DNA of 64,000 nucleotides from Tenericutes bacterium ADurb.BinA124 (lineage in GTDB: Bacteria; Bacillota_I; Bacilli_A; ML615J-28; CAG-698), in assembly GCA_002068415.1 (NCBI GenBank), contig MVZM01000010.1, positions 1-64,000 on the forward strand, written 5' to 3'. The position numbers and the translations under genes are program-made. The notes beneath the pieces were generated by a model. The model ran no database searches. It saw nothing but the letters and a program-made list of their open reading frames with translations, and had not been told where the DNA came from. Positions within the stretch are counted from its first letter, which is position 1. Every line of letters starts with the position of its first letter. Shown in pieces: positions 30,555 through 40,070 of this stretch.

Positions 30555-32480
30555 ATGAAAAAAACAAACCTCCCTAAATTGATATTAGCATTGGTCTTTT
30601 TACTTTTTTTTGGCGCTTTAACAGTTTTTTTAGCCATTGATTTAATTGAACCAATTAGTTTGTCAATTCAAAGTAATGATTTGGAACCCTTGTTTACGAA
30701 ATTCGCTAGTTATGGTTATTGGGCGCCCTTCTTTATCACCATCTTCCAAACCCTACAGTTATTGATTGTATTTCTGCCATCACAGTTAACCCATATGATT
30801 GCCGGATTTATGCTAGGACCAATTTGGGGTTTTATCGCCTGTATTAGTGGAATGATTATCGGCAATATTTTGATTTATTTATTGGTTAGAAAATTTGGAC
30901 CCCGCTTTTTAAACATTTTTTCGAAAAAACAAGTCAAAAAATTAGAGAATATAACCTTACCATTTGCTTCAAAAAAATTTATGGGAGCTTTAGCAGTTAT
31001 GTATCTTGTGCCGGGAATTCCCTATGGTTTAATTGCCTTTACTGCAGCTAACTCCAAATTAAGGTTTCCGAGATATGTTTTCATTACTACTTTGGCCTCA
31101 GCTCCTACCTTATTGTTAGGAATCGGCTTTGGGAATATTTCACACCAAATCAACTGGATTTATACACTCCTAATTGCTCTTCTTTTAATTATCATTGCCG
31201 GAATAGCGGCGGCTTTCTATCCCAAAATTATGAAAAAACTTATGTCCATGCCACAAAAATATGGAATGGATTATTACCGCAACAATGTGCGAAAGCCGCG
31301 TCCCCTCCTTTATGGCGCCATCGTCCTCTTTTTAAAGTTATTTTTCTTTCCCCGTTTCCGGGTTAAGATTGATAAAACGGCCATCAAAGATGTCAAACAA
31401 CCAGCCGTCATCATTTTCAATCATCCCTCAAAATATGATTTCATTTGGTCGTTTGTTCCTCTTCACCCTTGGAAGATTAATGCCGTAACGGCTTATTACT
31501 ACTTCTGTCATTATGACTTAGGATGGTTAATCCACCAACTCGGTGCCTTTCCAAAAATGCTTTTTCAACCCGATTTAAAATCTATGCGCAACATTCTTAA
31601 AGTAAAGAAAAACCACGGCAATCTCGGTTTAGCTCCTGAAGGTCGCTTAAGTGCTTATGGGACTTTAGAAAGTATTACCCCCGCCACCGGAAAACTTTTG
31701 AAAAATTTAGAAATGAATGTTATTTATTCCCAAATCCACGGAAGTTATTTTACTTTCCCAAAATGGTCAAAATTTTCCCGAAAGGGAAGAGTGGAGATTA
31801 AATATTCCCTGCTGTTTTCAGCTTCCGAATTAGCGCATCTATCCATTGAAGAGATTGATGATAGACTGTTTACAGCCATGAATTATGATGAATATGCTTG
31901 GCAAGCGGTCAATCAAGTCCCTTACAAAGGCAAAAAGTTTGCGGAAGGGTTGGAACATATCCTCTATCTATGCCCAGTTTGTCATCAGGAATATAGTTTA
32001 ACTGCCCATGGAAGCGACTTAGAATGCCAGCACTGCCATACTAAAATTCATTTGAATCCTTACTATGATTTAGAAAGTGATAATGATTTAATCCCCAAAA
32101 ACATTCGTGACTGGTATCTTTGGCAAAAACAAGTGGAAAAAGAAAACATCGCCCATCCTGATTATTCACTTTCCAGTCATGTGAAAGTCAAATTACCCGA
32201 CCCTAAGGGCAAGGGCTTTGCTTTGGTGGGGGAAGGAACAACAACTTTATCGAAGCAAGGCGTCTTTTTTACTGGTATTTTAAATGGTGAACCCACAGAA
32301 ATACTTTTTAAGTTGCAGAATGTTCCCGCTATCCCCTTTGGCGTCAACGAAGACTTTGAAATCTATCATAATGATACGCTCTATTACTTCATTCCCGATA
32401 ATATTCGTGAATGCGTCAAGTGGTCCGTTGTCGGTGAATTACTTTATATAAAATATATCAAGGAAAAACAACATGAGTGA
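30555..32480 (+). CDS. VTT/DedA-type membrane domain fused to a PlsC-like acyltransferase and zinc ribbon
   Basis: 641 residues. Residues 10-225: a VTT (SNARE-associated, TMEM64/DedA) membrane domain with FLPSQLTHMIAGFMLGPIWG and the YLVPGIPYGLIAFTAA motif. Residues 250-430: a glycerolipid acyltransferase domain with the catalytic HX4D motif NHPSKYD (His290, Asp295) and APEGRLS at 360-366. Residues 473-494: a four-Cys zinc ribbon (CPVC...CQHC). The remainder is not recognised. VTT proteins move or scramble lipids and PlsC enzymes acylate lysophospholipids, so a combined lipid-transport and acylation role is plausible; that is inference. Overlaps the next gene by 8 bases. Confidence 0.85.
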   Translation: MKKTNLPKLILALVFLLFFGALTVFLAIDLIEPISLSIQSNDLEPLFTKFASYGYWAPFFITIFQTLQLLIVFLPSQLTHMIAGFMLGPIWGFIACISGMIIGNILIYLLVRKFGPRFLNIFSKKQVKKLENITLPFASKKFMGALAVMYLVPGIPYGLIAFTAANSKLRFPRYVFITTLASAPTLLLGIGFGNISHQINWIYTLLIALLLIIIAGIAAAFYPKIMKKLMSMPQKYGMDYYRNNVRKPRPLLYGAIVLFLKLFFFPRFRVKIDKTAIKDVKQPAVIIFNHPSKYDFIWSFVPLHPWKINAVTAYYYFCHYDLGWLIHQLGAFPKMLFQPDLKSMRNILKVKKNHGNLGLAPEGRLSAYGTLESITPATGKLLKNLEMNVIYSQIHGSYFTFPKWSKFSRKGRVEIKYSLLFSASELAHLSIEEIDDRLFTAMNYDEYAWQAVNQVPYKGKKFAEGLEHILYLCPVCHQEYSLTAHGSDLECQHCHTKIHLNPYYDLESDNDLIPKNIRDWYLWQKQVEKENIAHPDYSLSSHVKVKLPDPKGKGFALVGEGTTTLSKQGVFFTGILNGEPTEILFKLQNVPAIPFGVNEDFEIYHNDTLYYFIPDNIRECVKWSVVGELLYIKYIKEKQHE

Positions 32481-33870
32481 AGATAAAATTTTAAAAATTA
32501 ATAAACGCTCCTTTATTACCGTTTGCGCTATCCTCATCAGCTTCATGATTATGGTTTATGTCATGACCTTTTTCATTGAAAAGGGCGTTTACGATGATAA
32601 CAATGTTTACCAATTTATTGGGGGGACGGGATATCCATTTTGGAAATTTTTGACTTCACCTTTTCGCCTGTTTGCCGGTAGTGATGGTTTAAAAGTCATC
32701 GTCATTTCCTTGTTCATCTTAATCCTTGGTGGTTCTTTTAATGTTATGAATGAAACCCACGGCATTAAAGCGCTCATCAGTTTCCTAATCCATAAATTTA
32801 AACATCGAAAATACTTATTACTCTATATTGTCACCTTATTTTTCATGCTCCTTGGCTCCTTGTTTGGCATTTTTGAAGAAGCAGTGACCTTGTTACCGAT
32901 CATCATTATTTTAGCTTTATCGTTAGGATGGGACACCTTTACCGGTTTAGGAATGTGTCTAATTGCAACCGGTTTTGGCTTTTCCACAGCCTTAACCAAT
33001 CCCTTTACCATCGGGTTGGCATCCGACCAAATGGGCCTCCAAATTTTAGAAGGCTTTTGGTTTCGCCTGTTCATTTTCTTTTTGATGTATACGCTTTTGT
33101 GTATTTTTCTAACCATCCATGTGAAGACCATTGAAAAAGAGCCAAGTAAATCACCAACTTATGAAAATGACCAAAAGAAATTAGCCATCATTAACCCTGA
33201 CGAAAGTTTTGAAAACTATGATCACCGCGTATTAAAAATTTATGCCATCTTCTTCTTGTGGGTTTTATTGGCCATTGTCCTAGCATCCACGATTCCCTTT
33301 TTGCAGAACTTTACGATTCCCATTATCGCCCTTTCTTTTTTGGTCGGCATCTTTATTTGTGGACTGTTAGTCGGTAAAACCTTTAAAGAAGTCGGCAAAT
33401 TATTCTGGTCGGGAGTTCTTTCATTATTACCGGCTGTCATTATGATTACCTTAGCGGCTTCCATCAAATTCATTTTAGAAGATGCCCAAATCATGGGGAC
33501 TATCATCCGCCAAATAGTCAATTGGTTCACCGGTTCATCACCAATTATGGGAATCTTATTCATTTATTTAATCATTTTACTGATTCAATTTTTTATTGGT
33601 TCCGCCAGTGCTAAAGTCATTCTCATTATTCCGATTATTTCCATTATTGCCAATGATTTAGGGATTACCCAAAATATTGCTTTGTTAGCCTTTATTTTTG
33701 GCGATGGCTTTACCGATTTGATTTACCCGACCAATCCGGTCTTATTAGTGGCCCTCGGGATTTCCTCCTTTAGTTATGGCAAATGGTTAAAGAAAACCAT
33801 CTTGTTACAACTTGTGGTTTTAGCTTTAACTGTCGGTTTACTGATTTTAGGATATTACCTTGGCTATTAA
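32473..33870 (+). CDS. YfcC/DcuC-family membrane transporter
   Basis: 465 residues with about twelve membrane helices. Matches the YfcC-type anaerobic C4-dicarboxylate/amino-acid carrier family (FGIFEEAVTLLPIIIILALSLGWD, TGFGFSTALTNPFTIGLAS, and the repeat-like FIFGDGFTDLIYPTNPVLLVALG near the end). The transported substrate is unknown; relatives include arginine/ornithine exchangers and short-chain acid carriers. It overlaps the upstream fusion gene by 8 bases, so the two are translated together. Confidence 0.85.
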   Translation: MSEDKILKINKRSFITVCAILISFMIMVYVMTFFIEKGVYDDNNVYQFIGGTGYPFWKFLTSPFRLFAGSDGLKVIVISLFILILGGSFNVMNETHGIKALISFLIHKFKHRKYLLLYIVTLFFMLLGSLFGIFEEAVTLLPIIIILALSLGWDTFTGLGMCLIATGFGFSTALTNPFTIGLASDQMGLQILEGFWFRLFIFFLMYTLLCIFLTIHVKTIEKEPSKSPTYENDQKKLAIINPDESFENYDHRVLKIYAIFFLWVLLAIVLASTIPFLQNFTIPIIALSFLVGIFICGLLVGKTFKEVGKLFWSGVLSLLPAVIMITLAASIKFILEDAQIMGTIIRQIVNWFTGSSPIMGILFIYLIILLIQFFIGSASAKVILIIPIISIIANDLGITQNIALLAFIFGDGFTDLIYPTNPVLLVALGISSFSYGKWLKKTILLQLVVLALTVGLLILGYYLGY

Positions 33871-33880
33871 AAAACATCTT

Positions 33881-33912
33881 AAAAGCCCCTTGATTTTTCA
33901 GGGGGCTTTTTA
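33881..33912 (+). terminator. Terminator after the YfcC-family gene
   Basis: AAAAGCCCCTTG/CAGGGGGCTTTTT hairpin with terminal T5 on the plus strand. It sits between two convergent genes and may also slow transcription from the other side. Confidence 0.85.
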
Positions 33913-33952
33913 CATAGCTCATATAATAACTATTAAAACTTCTATCATCTTT

Positions 33953-36433
33953 TTAAATATCATATTTACTTAAAATTTGCGATGGAGTGGAGCGTAACAA
34001 ATGAATTACTGGGCTTAAACCAATTAATAAATTGCAAATGAATAAAAAGATAATCGAAGCGACACCAACAAACCACGGATATTCAATGAGGACCATACCG
34101 GCAATTTTATTAACTTGCACAATAAAGATAGAGGCGACAATCACCCCAATTAAGGAACTAAACAAAGTAATTAAAACAATTTCCGAAACAAATAAGCGAT
34201 AGACATTACTCTTCCTCACCCCTAAAGCTCGGTAAACGCCGATTTCATAAACACGGGCAATTAAACTGGAACGCATGATGAAATATAGGAAGATTAACGA
34301 ACTTGCTAAAATAATAATACTGAAAATATATTGGAAGATATCAAAAACACCTTCATAATATTCTTCATAACTGAGTTGATAGCGATCACGAGCCCGTAAT
34401 TTTTCATCTTCCAAAATCTTGATGGTAGCTTTCTTATTCAATGAGTAAACAATTACCGAATCCGTCGAACTACTTAAGACAAGCGATAATTCGCATAAAT
34501 TACTACTATGCAAATAAATATTTTGTTCGAAACCAACATCAACAAGACCAATTACCGTATATTTTTCTCCGTTTGGCATTAGTAAACGGGTATTATCAAG
34601 CGTGTTATAAAGGTAATTACGATAAAACTCTTTGCTAACAAGGATTTGTTTCGTTTGCTGCCAATTGGCCGGAATAGCCTTCGGTTGTGCAACCACAGCA
34701 TTGTCGGTGAGAATTTCATTATCAAAATCGGCAATATCATAGTACTCATCAATGGCGCTTAGGCTAAGCGTCTCATATCGATGAACTGCGGAATCATGTG
34801 GTAAATTATCCTTCAAAGCGTTTGTATAATATAGTTCATCGGAAACATAGATGGTCGGGTTATTGGTATTAATAATGCCCACAATTTTTCCGCCTAACTG
34901 ATTGTATCCGCGATAATAGGATTGACCAATGATCTGCTCATAAAACAATCCTCCCGAACGTTTAAAAAAGTAATCTTCAAGAATTATATCCGCCACCCAT
35001 TTATCAATAATGATTTCATCGGCTTTTGTCGGCATTTGCCCTTTATAGATAGTTGGATTATCTAAAAGGGAAAGGGGAAGGATTGCTGCTTGAGGGAATT
35101 CTACTTTAGCAAAACGATTTTGTGCAAAAAGATCGAAGGATAACTCGGAAAAAACCTGTGAATTAACCAAGGGTAAAATGCTGGCATCACCCAATTTTCC
35201 TTCCAAAGTTAAATAATCGTCATAGTCATAATTTTTCACACCTTTGACTTCAACTAAATTGCGGTTTTCCTTTAAGAAATCAACTTCATCAATTTTTGTA
35301 GAGGAGTATAGCTTAACAAAGCCGGAAACCACTAAAATAGCGGCCAAAAACATGACAACAAACAAGAGTTTCTTGCGTTTGTTTAAATTGCCTAAATAAC
35401 GAAGGGCCATCTTAAAAGTGTCACGGTATTTAATGGCTGATCCCTTTTCCTTGACGGATACGGGGATTTTCGGTAAGTCGTACTGAAACTTTTGAACATC
35501 ATCTAACTTAATAACCGGTTTTTTACCTTCCATAACCTTTGTTTCACTGTGATTGTCAAGGAACTTGATTTTAATATTATCTTGGTTAGAATGAATATAA
35601 AAAGTATTATCTTTATAGATGATATTGAGAGCCAAATCATTAATCGGTTGATCCTGGAAACAATTAATAGTTACTTGTTCGGAGGCAATCGTCTTCTTCT
35701 CCAAATCTCCTAAATAAATATTAGTATCATAGAGACTATGGAATTCTGTATCTTGGGAAACGCTTCGTTCTTGAACGATTTGGCCATCTTTTAATTCAAT
35801 AATCGTATCTGCATAAAATTCTGCTAAGCGACGCTCATGGGTAACCATGATGACTAAGCAATCCTGCGACACTTTTTTGATAATATTCATGATTTGCAAA
35901 GTGTTTTTTTCATCAAGATTGCCAGTTGGTTCATCAGCAACGATGACATCCGGGGCCTTCACAAGCGCTCTGGCAATCGCAACCCGCTGCTGTTGACCAC
36001 CGGATAGTTGGGTGGGACGCCGTTTTTTATATTTAATCATCCCAACCGCATCCAAAGCATAATCAATTCGCCGATTGATTTCTTCGCTTGTTAAGTCAAA
36101 CATCTTTAAAACAAATTCTAAATTTTGATAAACTGTTAAATCCGGAAGTAAAATGTAATTTTGGAAAACATAACCAAAATAACGATTACGAATTAAATCC
36201 CATTCGTTAGCATGATATTTGCTAATTTTGTGATCCCGAAATTCAATTTCGCCACTGTGAACACGGTCTAATCCGCTAATCACATTCATTAATGTCGTTT
36301 TTCCACTTCCCGAAGGACCTAATAAGCACACCAAGCCTGTTTTTGGAAAAGTTAAATTGACATTGTTGATGACATGAATTTCATTGGGTTTATTACGATT
36401 AAAATATTTATGTAAATTCTTAACACTAATCAT
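33953..36433 (-). CDS. ABC transporter, ATPase fused to FtsX-type permease (second of pair)
   Basis: 826 residues. Residues 1-225 are the ATPase (Walker A GPSGSGKTTL, signature LSGGQQQRVAIARAL, Walker B VIVADEPTGNLD). A helix near 360-380 leads into a large ectodomain of about 310 residues, then three membrane helices with the FtsX/MacB pattern (IYEIGVYRALGVRK). MacB-like type VII exporters act on peptides, lipoproteins or envelope components and do not span substrates in the classical way. ATG 36433 starts one base after the upstream stop with AAGGTG upstream; the earlier TTG is unlikely. Confidence 0.9.
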   Translation of the reverse strand: MISVKNLHKYFNRNKPNEIHVINNVNLTFPKTGLVCLLGPSGSGKTTLMNVISGLDRVHSGEIEFRDHKISKYHANEWDLIRNRYFGYVFQNYILLPDLTVYQNLEFVLKMFDLTSEEINRRIDYALDAVGMIKYKKRRPTQLSGGQQQRVAIARALVKAPDVIVADEPTGNLDEKNTLQIMNIIKKVSQDCLVIMVTHERRLAEFYADTIIELKDGQIVQERSVSQDTEFHSLYDTNIYLGDLEKKTIASEQVTINCFQDQPINDLALNIIYKDNTFYIHSNQDNIKIKFLDNHSETKVMEGKKPVIKLDDVQKFQYDLPKIPVSVKEKGSAIKYRDTFKMALRYLGNLNKRKKLLFVVMFLAAILVVSGFVKLYSSTKIDEVDFLKENRNLVEVKGVKNYDYDDYLTLEGKLGDASILPLVNSQVFSELSFDLFAQNRFAKVEFPQAAILPLSLLDNPTIYKGQMPTKADEIIIDKWVADIILEDYFFKRSGGLFYEQIIGQSYYRGYNQLGGKIVGIINTNNPTIYVSDELYYTNALKDNLPHDSAVHRYETLSLSAIDEYYDIADFDNEILTDNAVVAQPKAIPANWQQTKQILVSKEFYRNYLYNTLDNTRLLMPNGEKYTVIGLVDVGFEQNIYLHSSNLCELSLVLSSSTDSVIVYSLNKKATIKILEDEKLRARDRYQLSYEEYYEGVFDIFQYIFSIIILASSLIFLYFIMRSSLIARVYEIGVYRALGVRKSNVYRLFVSEIVLITLFSSLIGVIVASIFIVQVNKIAGMVLIEYPWFVGVASIIFLFICNLLIGLSPVIHLLRSTPSQILSKYDI

Positions 36434-36434
36434 C

Positions 36435-38573
36435 TTATTCACCTTCAACCTTTAAATTCATGAACAAACTCTTTTTAGTCATCATCCGTGTAAACCGCCA
36501 AGCAATTAAAATCATAACAGCCAACGAAAGAGTGATTAATGAAAAATAATTCCAAAATGTAAATGTTTTATTAACTAAATTACGAATTTCATAGGAACCA
36601 ATAATTAAAGTAATATAAATTCCACTTAATATTAATAAAGCTCCCAAAAAAATCGTGATTATTTCCAAGACGGCAACTTGTTTTAATTCTTGAAATTTTA
36701 AGCCGATAATCCTAAGAATCGTATAATCTTTCTTTTTACTCAAGAGAATTGAGCGAACAACTAAATATGAAATAATAAAGGTAACAGCAACGGAGAATAA
36801 AACACCAAGCGTGGCAAAAATATTAGTTATGACGGAAAAAATGGCATCAAAATCAATGACTTTCGACGCCAAAAATGGCGAAAAAGCATAATAACCATTA
36901 TCAAAAAGACGGTTAATCACTTTGTTGGCTTGGTCTTTATCCTTTAAATTCAAAGTATATTGATAATCTTCATCCACTTTTAATTCTTGAAAAAAACTTG
37001 GACTAACAAAAATCGTATTGTAATGGTCAGTAAGAGCATCAAAAGTAATGGTGACGGGAACATTATTTAAGCTTACTTCCGCTTGCTCAAGATTACCGGG
37101 TAAGATATCTTTATAATATAGTGAGATTTTAATATTATGCTCGGATAGACTATTATTCACGCTAATCATCCCATAGGGAAGGTTTTGTTCAACCCCACCA
37201 TCCTTGACAATGAATTGATAGCCTTTTAACGATATTTTCATAAGATCGTATAATTTAGTAATGCCACCTTCACTTAAGATGAATTGGCTTTGATCAGTAG
37301 TGGGATAGATTCCCACCAATTTATAAGGCATTTGGAAATAGCCATTAGCGGTGGAAATACTAATGTCATAAATCGCATTCAAAGGCTTATCAAGATTATT
37401 TTCATCAATGGAATAGGGGTTAAAAGCCAATGCGATTTCGTTATCCGCTTGGGGAAGTCGACCAATTACCACTTGATGAGCAAAATCATTATTAAAGTTC
37501 AAAAAACCATCCTCATAATAATAGGAATCCTTGATTTGAAAATTAATATGAAATTGGGCGTCAACTACTAAATCGGGAATGATGACTTTCGTAATTTCGC
37601 TTTGTGACATAAAGTAATCATAATCGGTCGTTGTTAGGGGCGCTTTATTCTTCCTAGTAACAACCAGCCGTTCCGGATAACTATTATACAGGCCATTACC
37701 ATAATGGTCCATATTTTGGGCTACTAACTTGGACCCATAATTGATAAAAACAAAAAAGAGTGTCGTAATTGCTACGAGCAATAATAAAATGGTTTTTTTA
37801 GGTTGGCTTAAAAGGTTATAAATCGCAATTTGGAAGGTCTTGGCAATTGTCGACATTTTCCCAATCGTTTTTTCGGGAATAGAAGTAAGGGAATAATCCC
37901 GAAGTTTTTTGTCTTCAACAACTTCACCATCGAATAAACGGATTTTCCGTGTGACATATGGCTCGACATTTTCAAAATCATGGGTGACGATTACAACTAA
38001 GCGGCCATCGGCCACTTCTTTTAAAAGTTTTAATACCTGTTTGCTACTTTCACTATCTAAATTTCCAGTCGGTTCATCAGCTACAATGATTTTGGTTTCT
38101 TTGGCTAAAGCACGAGCAATCGATAAGCGTTGTTTTTCACCACCTGATAATTTGGAGGCCCGATGGCGCAAATGGTTAGTGAGGCCAACTCGTTCAATAA
38201 TGGCTTTCGCTTTTTGCAAGCGGACTTTTTTGGGCATTCCTTGAATGATTAAAGCCGTTTCCACATTTTTTAAAACCGTATAACTGTCAATCAAATTATA
38301 GTTTTGGAAAATAAAGCCGACTGCATCCCGGCGATACTGTTCCCAATCAGCATCATCAAAATAGGAGGTTTCTTCACCATCAATGTACATTTCGCCATCT
38401 TCATAGCTATCAATACCACTGATAACATTGAGGAGTGTACTTTTACCGCTCCCGCTTTCACCGGTCACCGCCACAAACTCTCCCAATTTAAATTCCAAAT
38501 TAATCTTGCGAAGACCTAAGGTCACCGCTCCTTCATTGTGATAATATTTTGCAACATTTTCTAATTTAATCAT
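36435..38573 (-). CDS. ABC transporter, ATPase fused to FtsX-type permease (first of pair)
   Basis: 712 residues with the same layout as its neighbour: ATPase (GESGSGKSTL, LSGGEKQRLSIARAL, IIVADEPTGNLD), a helix near residue 260, a long ectodomain, and a C-terminal FtsX domain (YTILRIIGLKFQELKQVAVLE). The two proteins differ clearly in sequence and would form a heterodimer. No response regulator or sensor kinase lies next to them, so they are not obviously of the bacitracin-resistance type. Confidence 0.9.
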   Translation of the reverse strand: MIKLENVAKYYHNEGAVTLGLRKINLEFKLGEFVAVTGESGSGKSTLLNVISGIDSYEDGEMYIDGEETSYFDDADWEQYRRDAVGFIFQNYNLIDSYTVLKNVETALIIQGMPKKVRLQKAKAIIERVGLTNHLRHRASKLSGGEKQRLSIARALAKETKIIVADEPTGNLDSESSKQVLKLLKEVADGRLVVIVTHDFENVEPYVTRKIRLFDGEVVEDKKLRDYSLTSIPEKTIGKMSTIAKTFQIAIYNLLSQPKKTILLLLVAITTLFFVFINYGSKLVAQNMDHYGNGLYNSYPERLVVTRKNKAPLTTTDYDYFMSQSEITKVIIPDLVVDAQFHINFQIKDSYYYEDGFLNFNNDFAHQVVIGRLPQADNEIALAFNPYSIDENNLDKPLNAIYDISISTANGYFQMPYKLVGIYPTTDQSQFILSEGGITKLYDLMKISLKGYQFIVKDGGVEQNLPYGMISVNNSLSEHNIKISLYYKDILPGNLEQAEVSLNNVPVTITFDALTDHYNTIFVSPSFFQELKVDEDYQYTLNLKDKDQANKVINRLFDNGYYAFSPFLASKVIDFDAIFSVITNIFATLGVLFSVAVTFIISYLVVRSILLSKKKDYTILRIIGLKFQELKQVAVLEIITIFLGALLILSGIYITLIIGSYEIRNLVNKTFTFWNYFSLITLSLAVMILIAWRFTRMMTKKSLFMNLKVEGE

Positions 38574-38589
38574 ATTTCCTCATTTCTAT

Positions 38590-38616
38590 AAAAAAGGCCG
38601 GGTTAAGAATCCGACC
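38590..38616 (-). terminator. Terminator after cvpA
   Basis: GGTCGG/CCCGGCC hairpin followed by T6 on the minus strand, seven bases past the cvpA stop. Confidence 0.78.
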
Positions 38617-38623
38617 ATATTCA

Positions 38624-39355
38624 TCATTTAAATAGATTGTCGAAATTGAAGCTGCCTTCAATCAAGGTCACTAATGGATTGCTTTCATATATATATTTCG
38701 CCATCCCCAAACCACCGGGGGTCGCTAAATCGGCAAGAACCCAAGCATTAACTTTGGGAATCATTCCTGCGACCGCAGAAATGACTAACATCAACACGCA
38801 AACAATTAAAGCGGCTTTAAGCAAGCCGAGGACGGAGCCCAAAATTTTGTTAACAAGTCCTAAGCCCTTTCCCGAAAACAGTTTGTTTAGGAAATGACCG
38901 AGGATTTTAAAGACAATAAAGATCATAATCAGCAAAGCAATAAAGGTGATAATGGTAATGAAAACGCTAGTGATGGAAGGAGACAAAACTTCCGCCAAAG
39001 TAAAGTTGTTAGGAACGGTGGAGAAATCGACACCTTTCGCAATCAACTCCGCAATAAACTTCGGTAAGCCCAGTTCAGTAATCGCATCCCTTAATTGCTC
39101 ATTCGCATGTTCGGCTTCAAAGGGAACATTAAAAACGGGAAAGGTGGCAATCCAAGCAGTGATTTTGGTATTGATGCGCTCACCAATGCGAGAAGCACTT
39201 AGCCAAGTGCTGGCTCTTTTTGTTAGCAAGAAAGCACCAACTAATGACACCAACCAAGAGGCCATTGAAATCACTTGTTTCACAAAACCACGAAACAAGC
39301 CCAAAAACCCAAAAATGCCCACAATAATTATAATCGCTAATTCCATTTTCCCCAT
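38624..39355 (-). CDS. cvpA: CvpA family membrane protein
   Basis: 243 residues. N-terminal ELAIIIIVGIFGFLGLFRGFVKQVISMASW and the KILGSVLGLLKAALIV motif near the C-terminus identify the CvpA (colicin V production) family; four membrane helices. The family's exact role is unresolved but is tied to envelope maintenance. An internal loop (about 60-120) is longer than usual. Starts one base before the end of the preceding gene. Confidence 0.88.
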   Translation of the reverse strand: MGKMELAIIIIVGIFGFLGLFRGFVKQVISMASWLVSLVGAFLLTKRASTWLSASRIGERINTKITAWIATFPVFNVPFEAEHANEQLRDAITELGLPKFIAELIAKGVDFSTVPNNFTLAEVLSPSITSVFITIITFIALLIMIFIVFKILGHFLNKLFSGKGLGLVNKILGSVLGLLKAALIVCVLMLVISAVAGMIPKVNAWVLADLATPGGLGMAKYIYESNPLVTLIEGSFNFDNLFK

Positions 39356-39356
39356 A

Positions 39357-39941
39357 TTATTTCCGCCCCTTCTTATTTAAATACCGTAATCCGTATTTCA
39401 CAAGCAAATTGGGACGATTGCGGTCCCGACAATTAATAATTAGCAAGTAAAGTAAAAACCCAGCCCCAAGCAAAATGATGATACCTAAACCTAAAAATAC
39501 ATAATCAATAATCGATTCCGCAGCCACCAAAAATAATATTCCGATTAAATATTTCCAAAAATTGTTCTTTAAATAAGTTTTTTTATTTGCTTGAGTAAAC
39601 AAATGAATGGTCGGAAGAAGAATTAATGAAATACCAACAATAACCCGAACTGCGTAAGTCGGAAAAATTAAAATCACCGTTCCCAACGCAAACAAAAAAA
39701 GAGCTTCAAATAGTAATAGAATTTGTTCCCGTTTTTGGTTTTGTGACCGTTCCAAATATTTAGAATATTTAAATGCCGTCACAACAAAAGAAATTCCGAC
39801 CAAAAATAAGTATATTGCTGCTAAATAAGAAGAAATCAAGATAATTTGTTGGCCACTTGGCAAAATAAACAACAAAGAAAGGCCAATTAAAGCTAATATA
39901 ATACAAATAAATAGCCAATTATTTTTTAAATAAATTATCAT
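39357..39941 (-). CDS. Small multi-pass membrane protein (HdeD/DUF308-like)
   Basis: 194 residues with six predicted membrane helices in three hairpins, the pattern seen in HdeD/DUF308 proteins (GISFVVTAF, LFLFALGTVILIFPTYAVRVIVGISLILLP). No catalytic motif. It overlaps the start of cvpA, so the two are co-translated. Assignment to the family is by topology and general resemblance. Confidence 0.6.
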   Translation of the reverse strand: MIIYLKNNWLFICIILALIGLSLLFILPSGQQIILISSYLAAIYLFLVGISFVVTAFKYSKYLERSQNQKREQILLLFEALFLFALGTVILIFPTYAVRVIVGISLILLPTIHLFTQANKKTYLKNNFWKYLIGILFLVAAESIIDYVFLGLGIIILLGAGFLLYLLIINCRDRNRPNLLVKYGLRYLNKKGRK

Positions 39942-39958
39942 ATTTTTCTCCCTACCGT

Positions 39959-39967
39959 ATTATAACA
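39959..39967 (-). promoter_or_regulatory. Extended -10 promoter of the membrane protein/cvpA operon
   Basis: TGTTATAAT on the minus strand, 18 bases before the start codon. Confidence 0.5.
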
Positions 39968-40021
39968 TATATTAAAATAAAGAAAAGAGTTTTATTTTCA
40001 TCATTTTTCAAAGATGCTTTT

Positions 40022-40050
40022 ATGACAAATGTTTAAAAGTTTGCTATAAT
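40022..40050 (+). promoter_or_regulatory. Promoter of the aldehyde dehydrogenase gene
   Basis: ATGACA (40022-40027), 17-base spacer, TATAAT (40045-40050) with an extended TG; 20 bases before the ATG. Confidence 0.75.
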
Positions 40051-40070
40051 AAGATAAAAAAGGTGATTTT

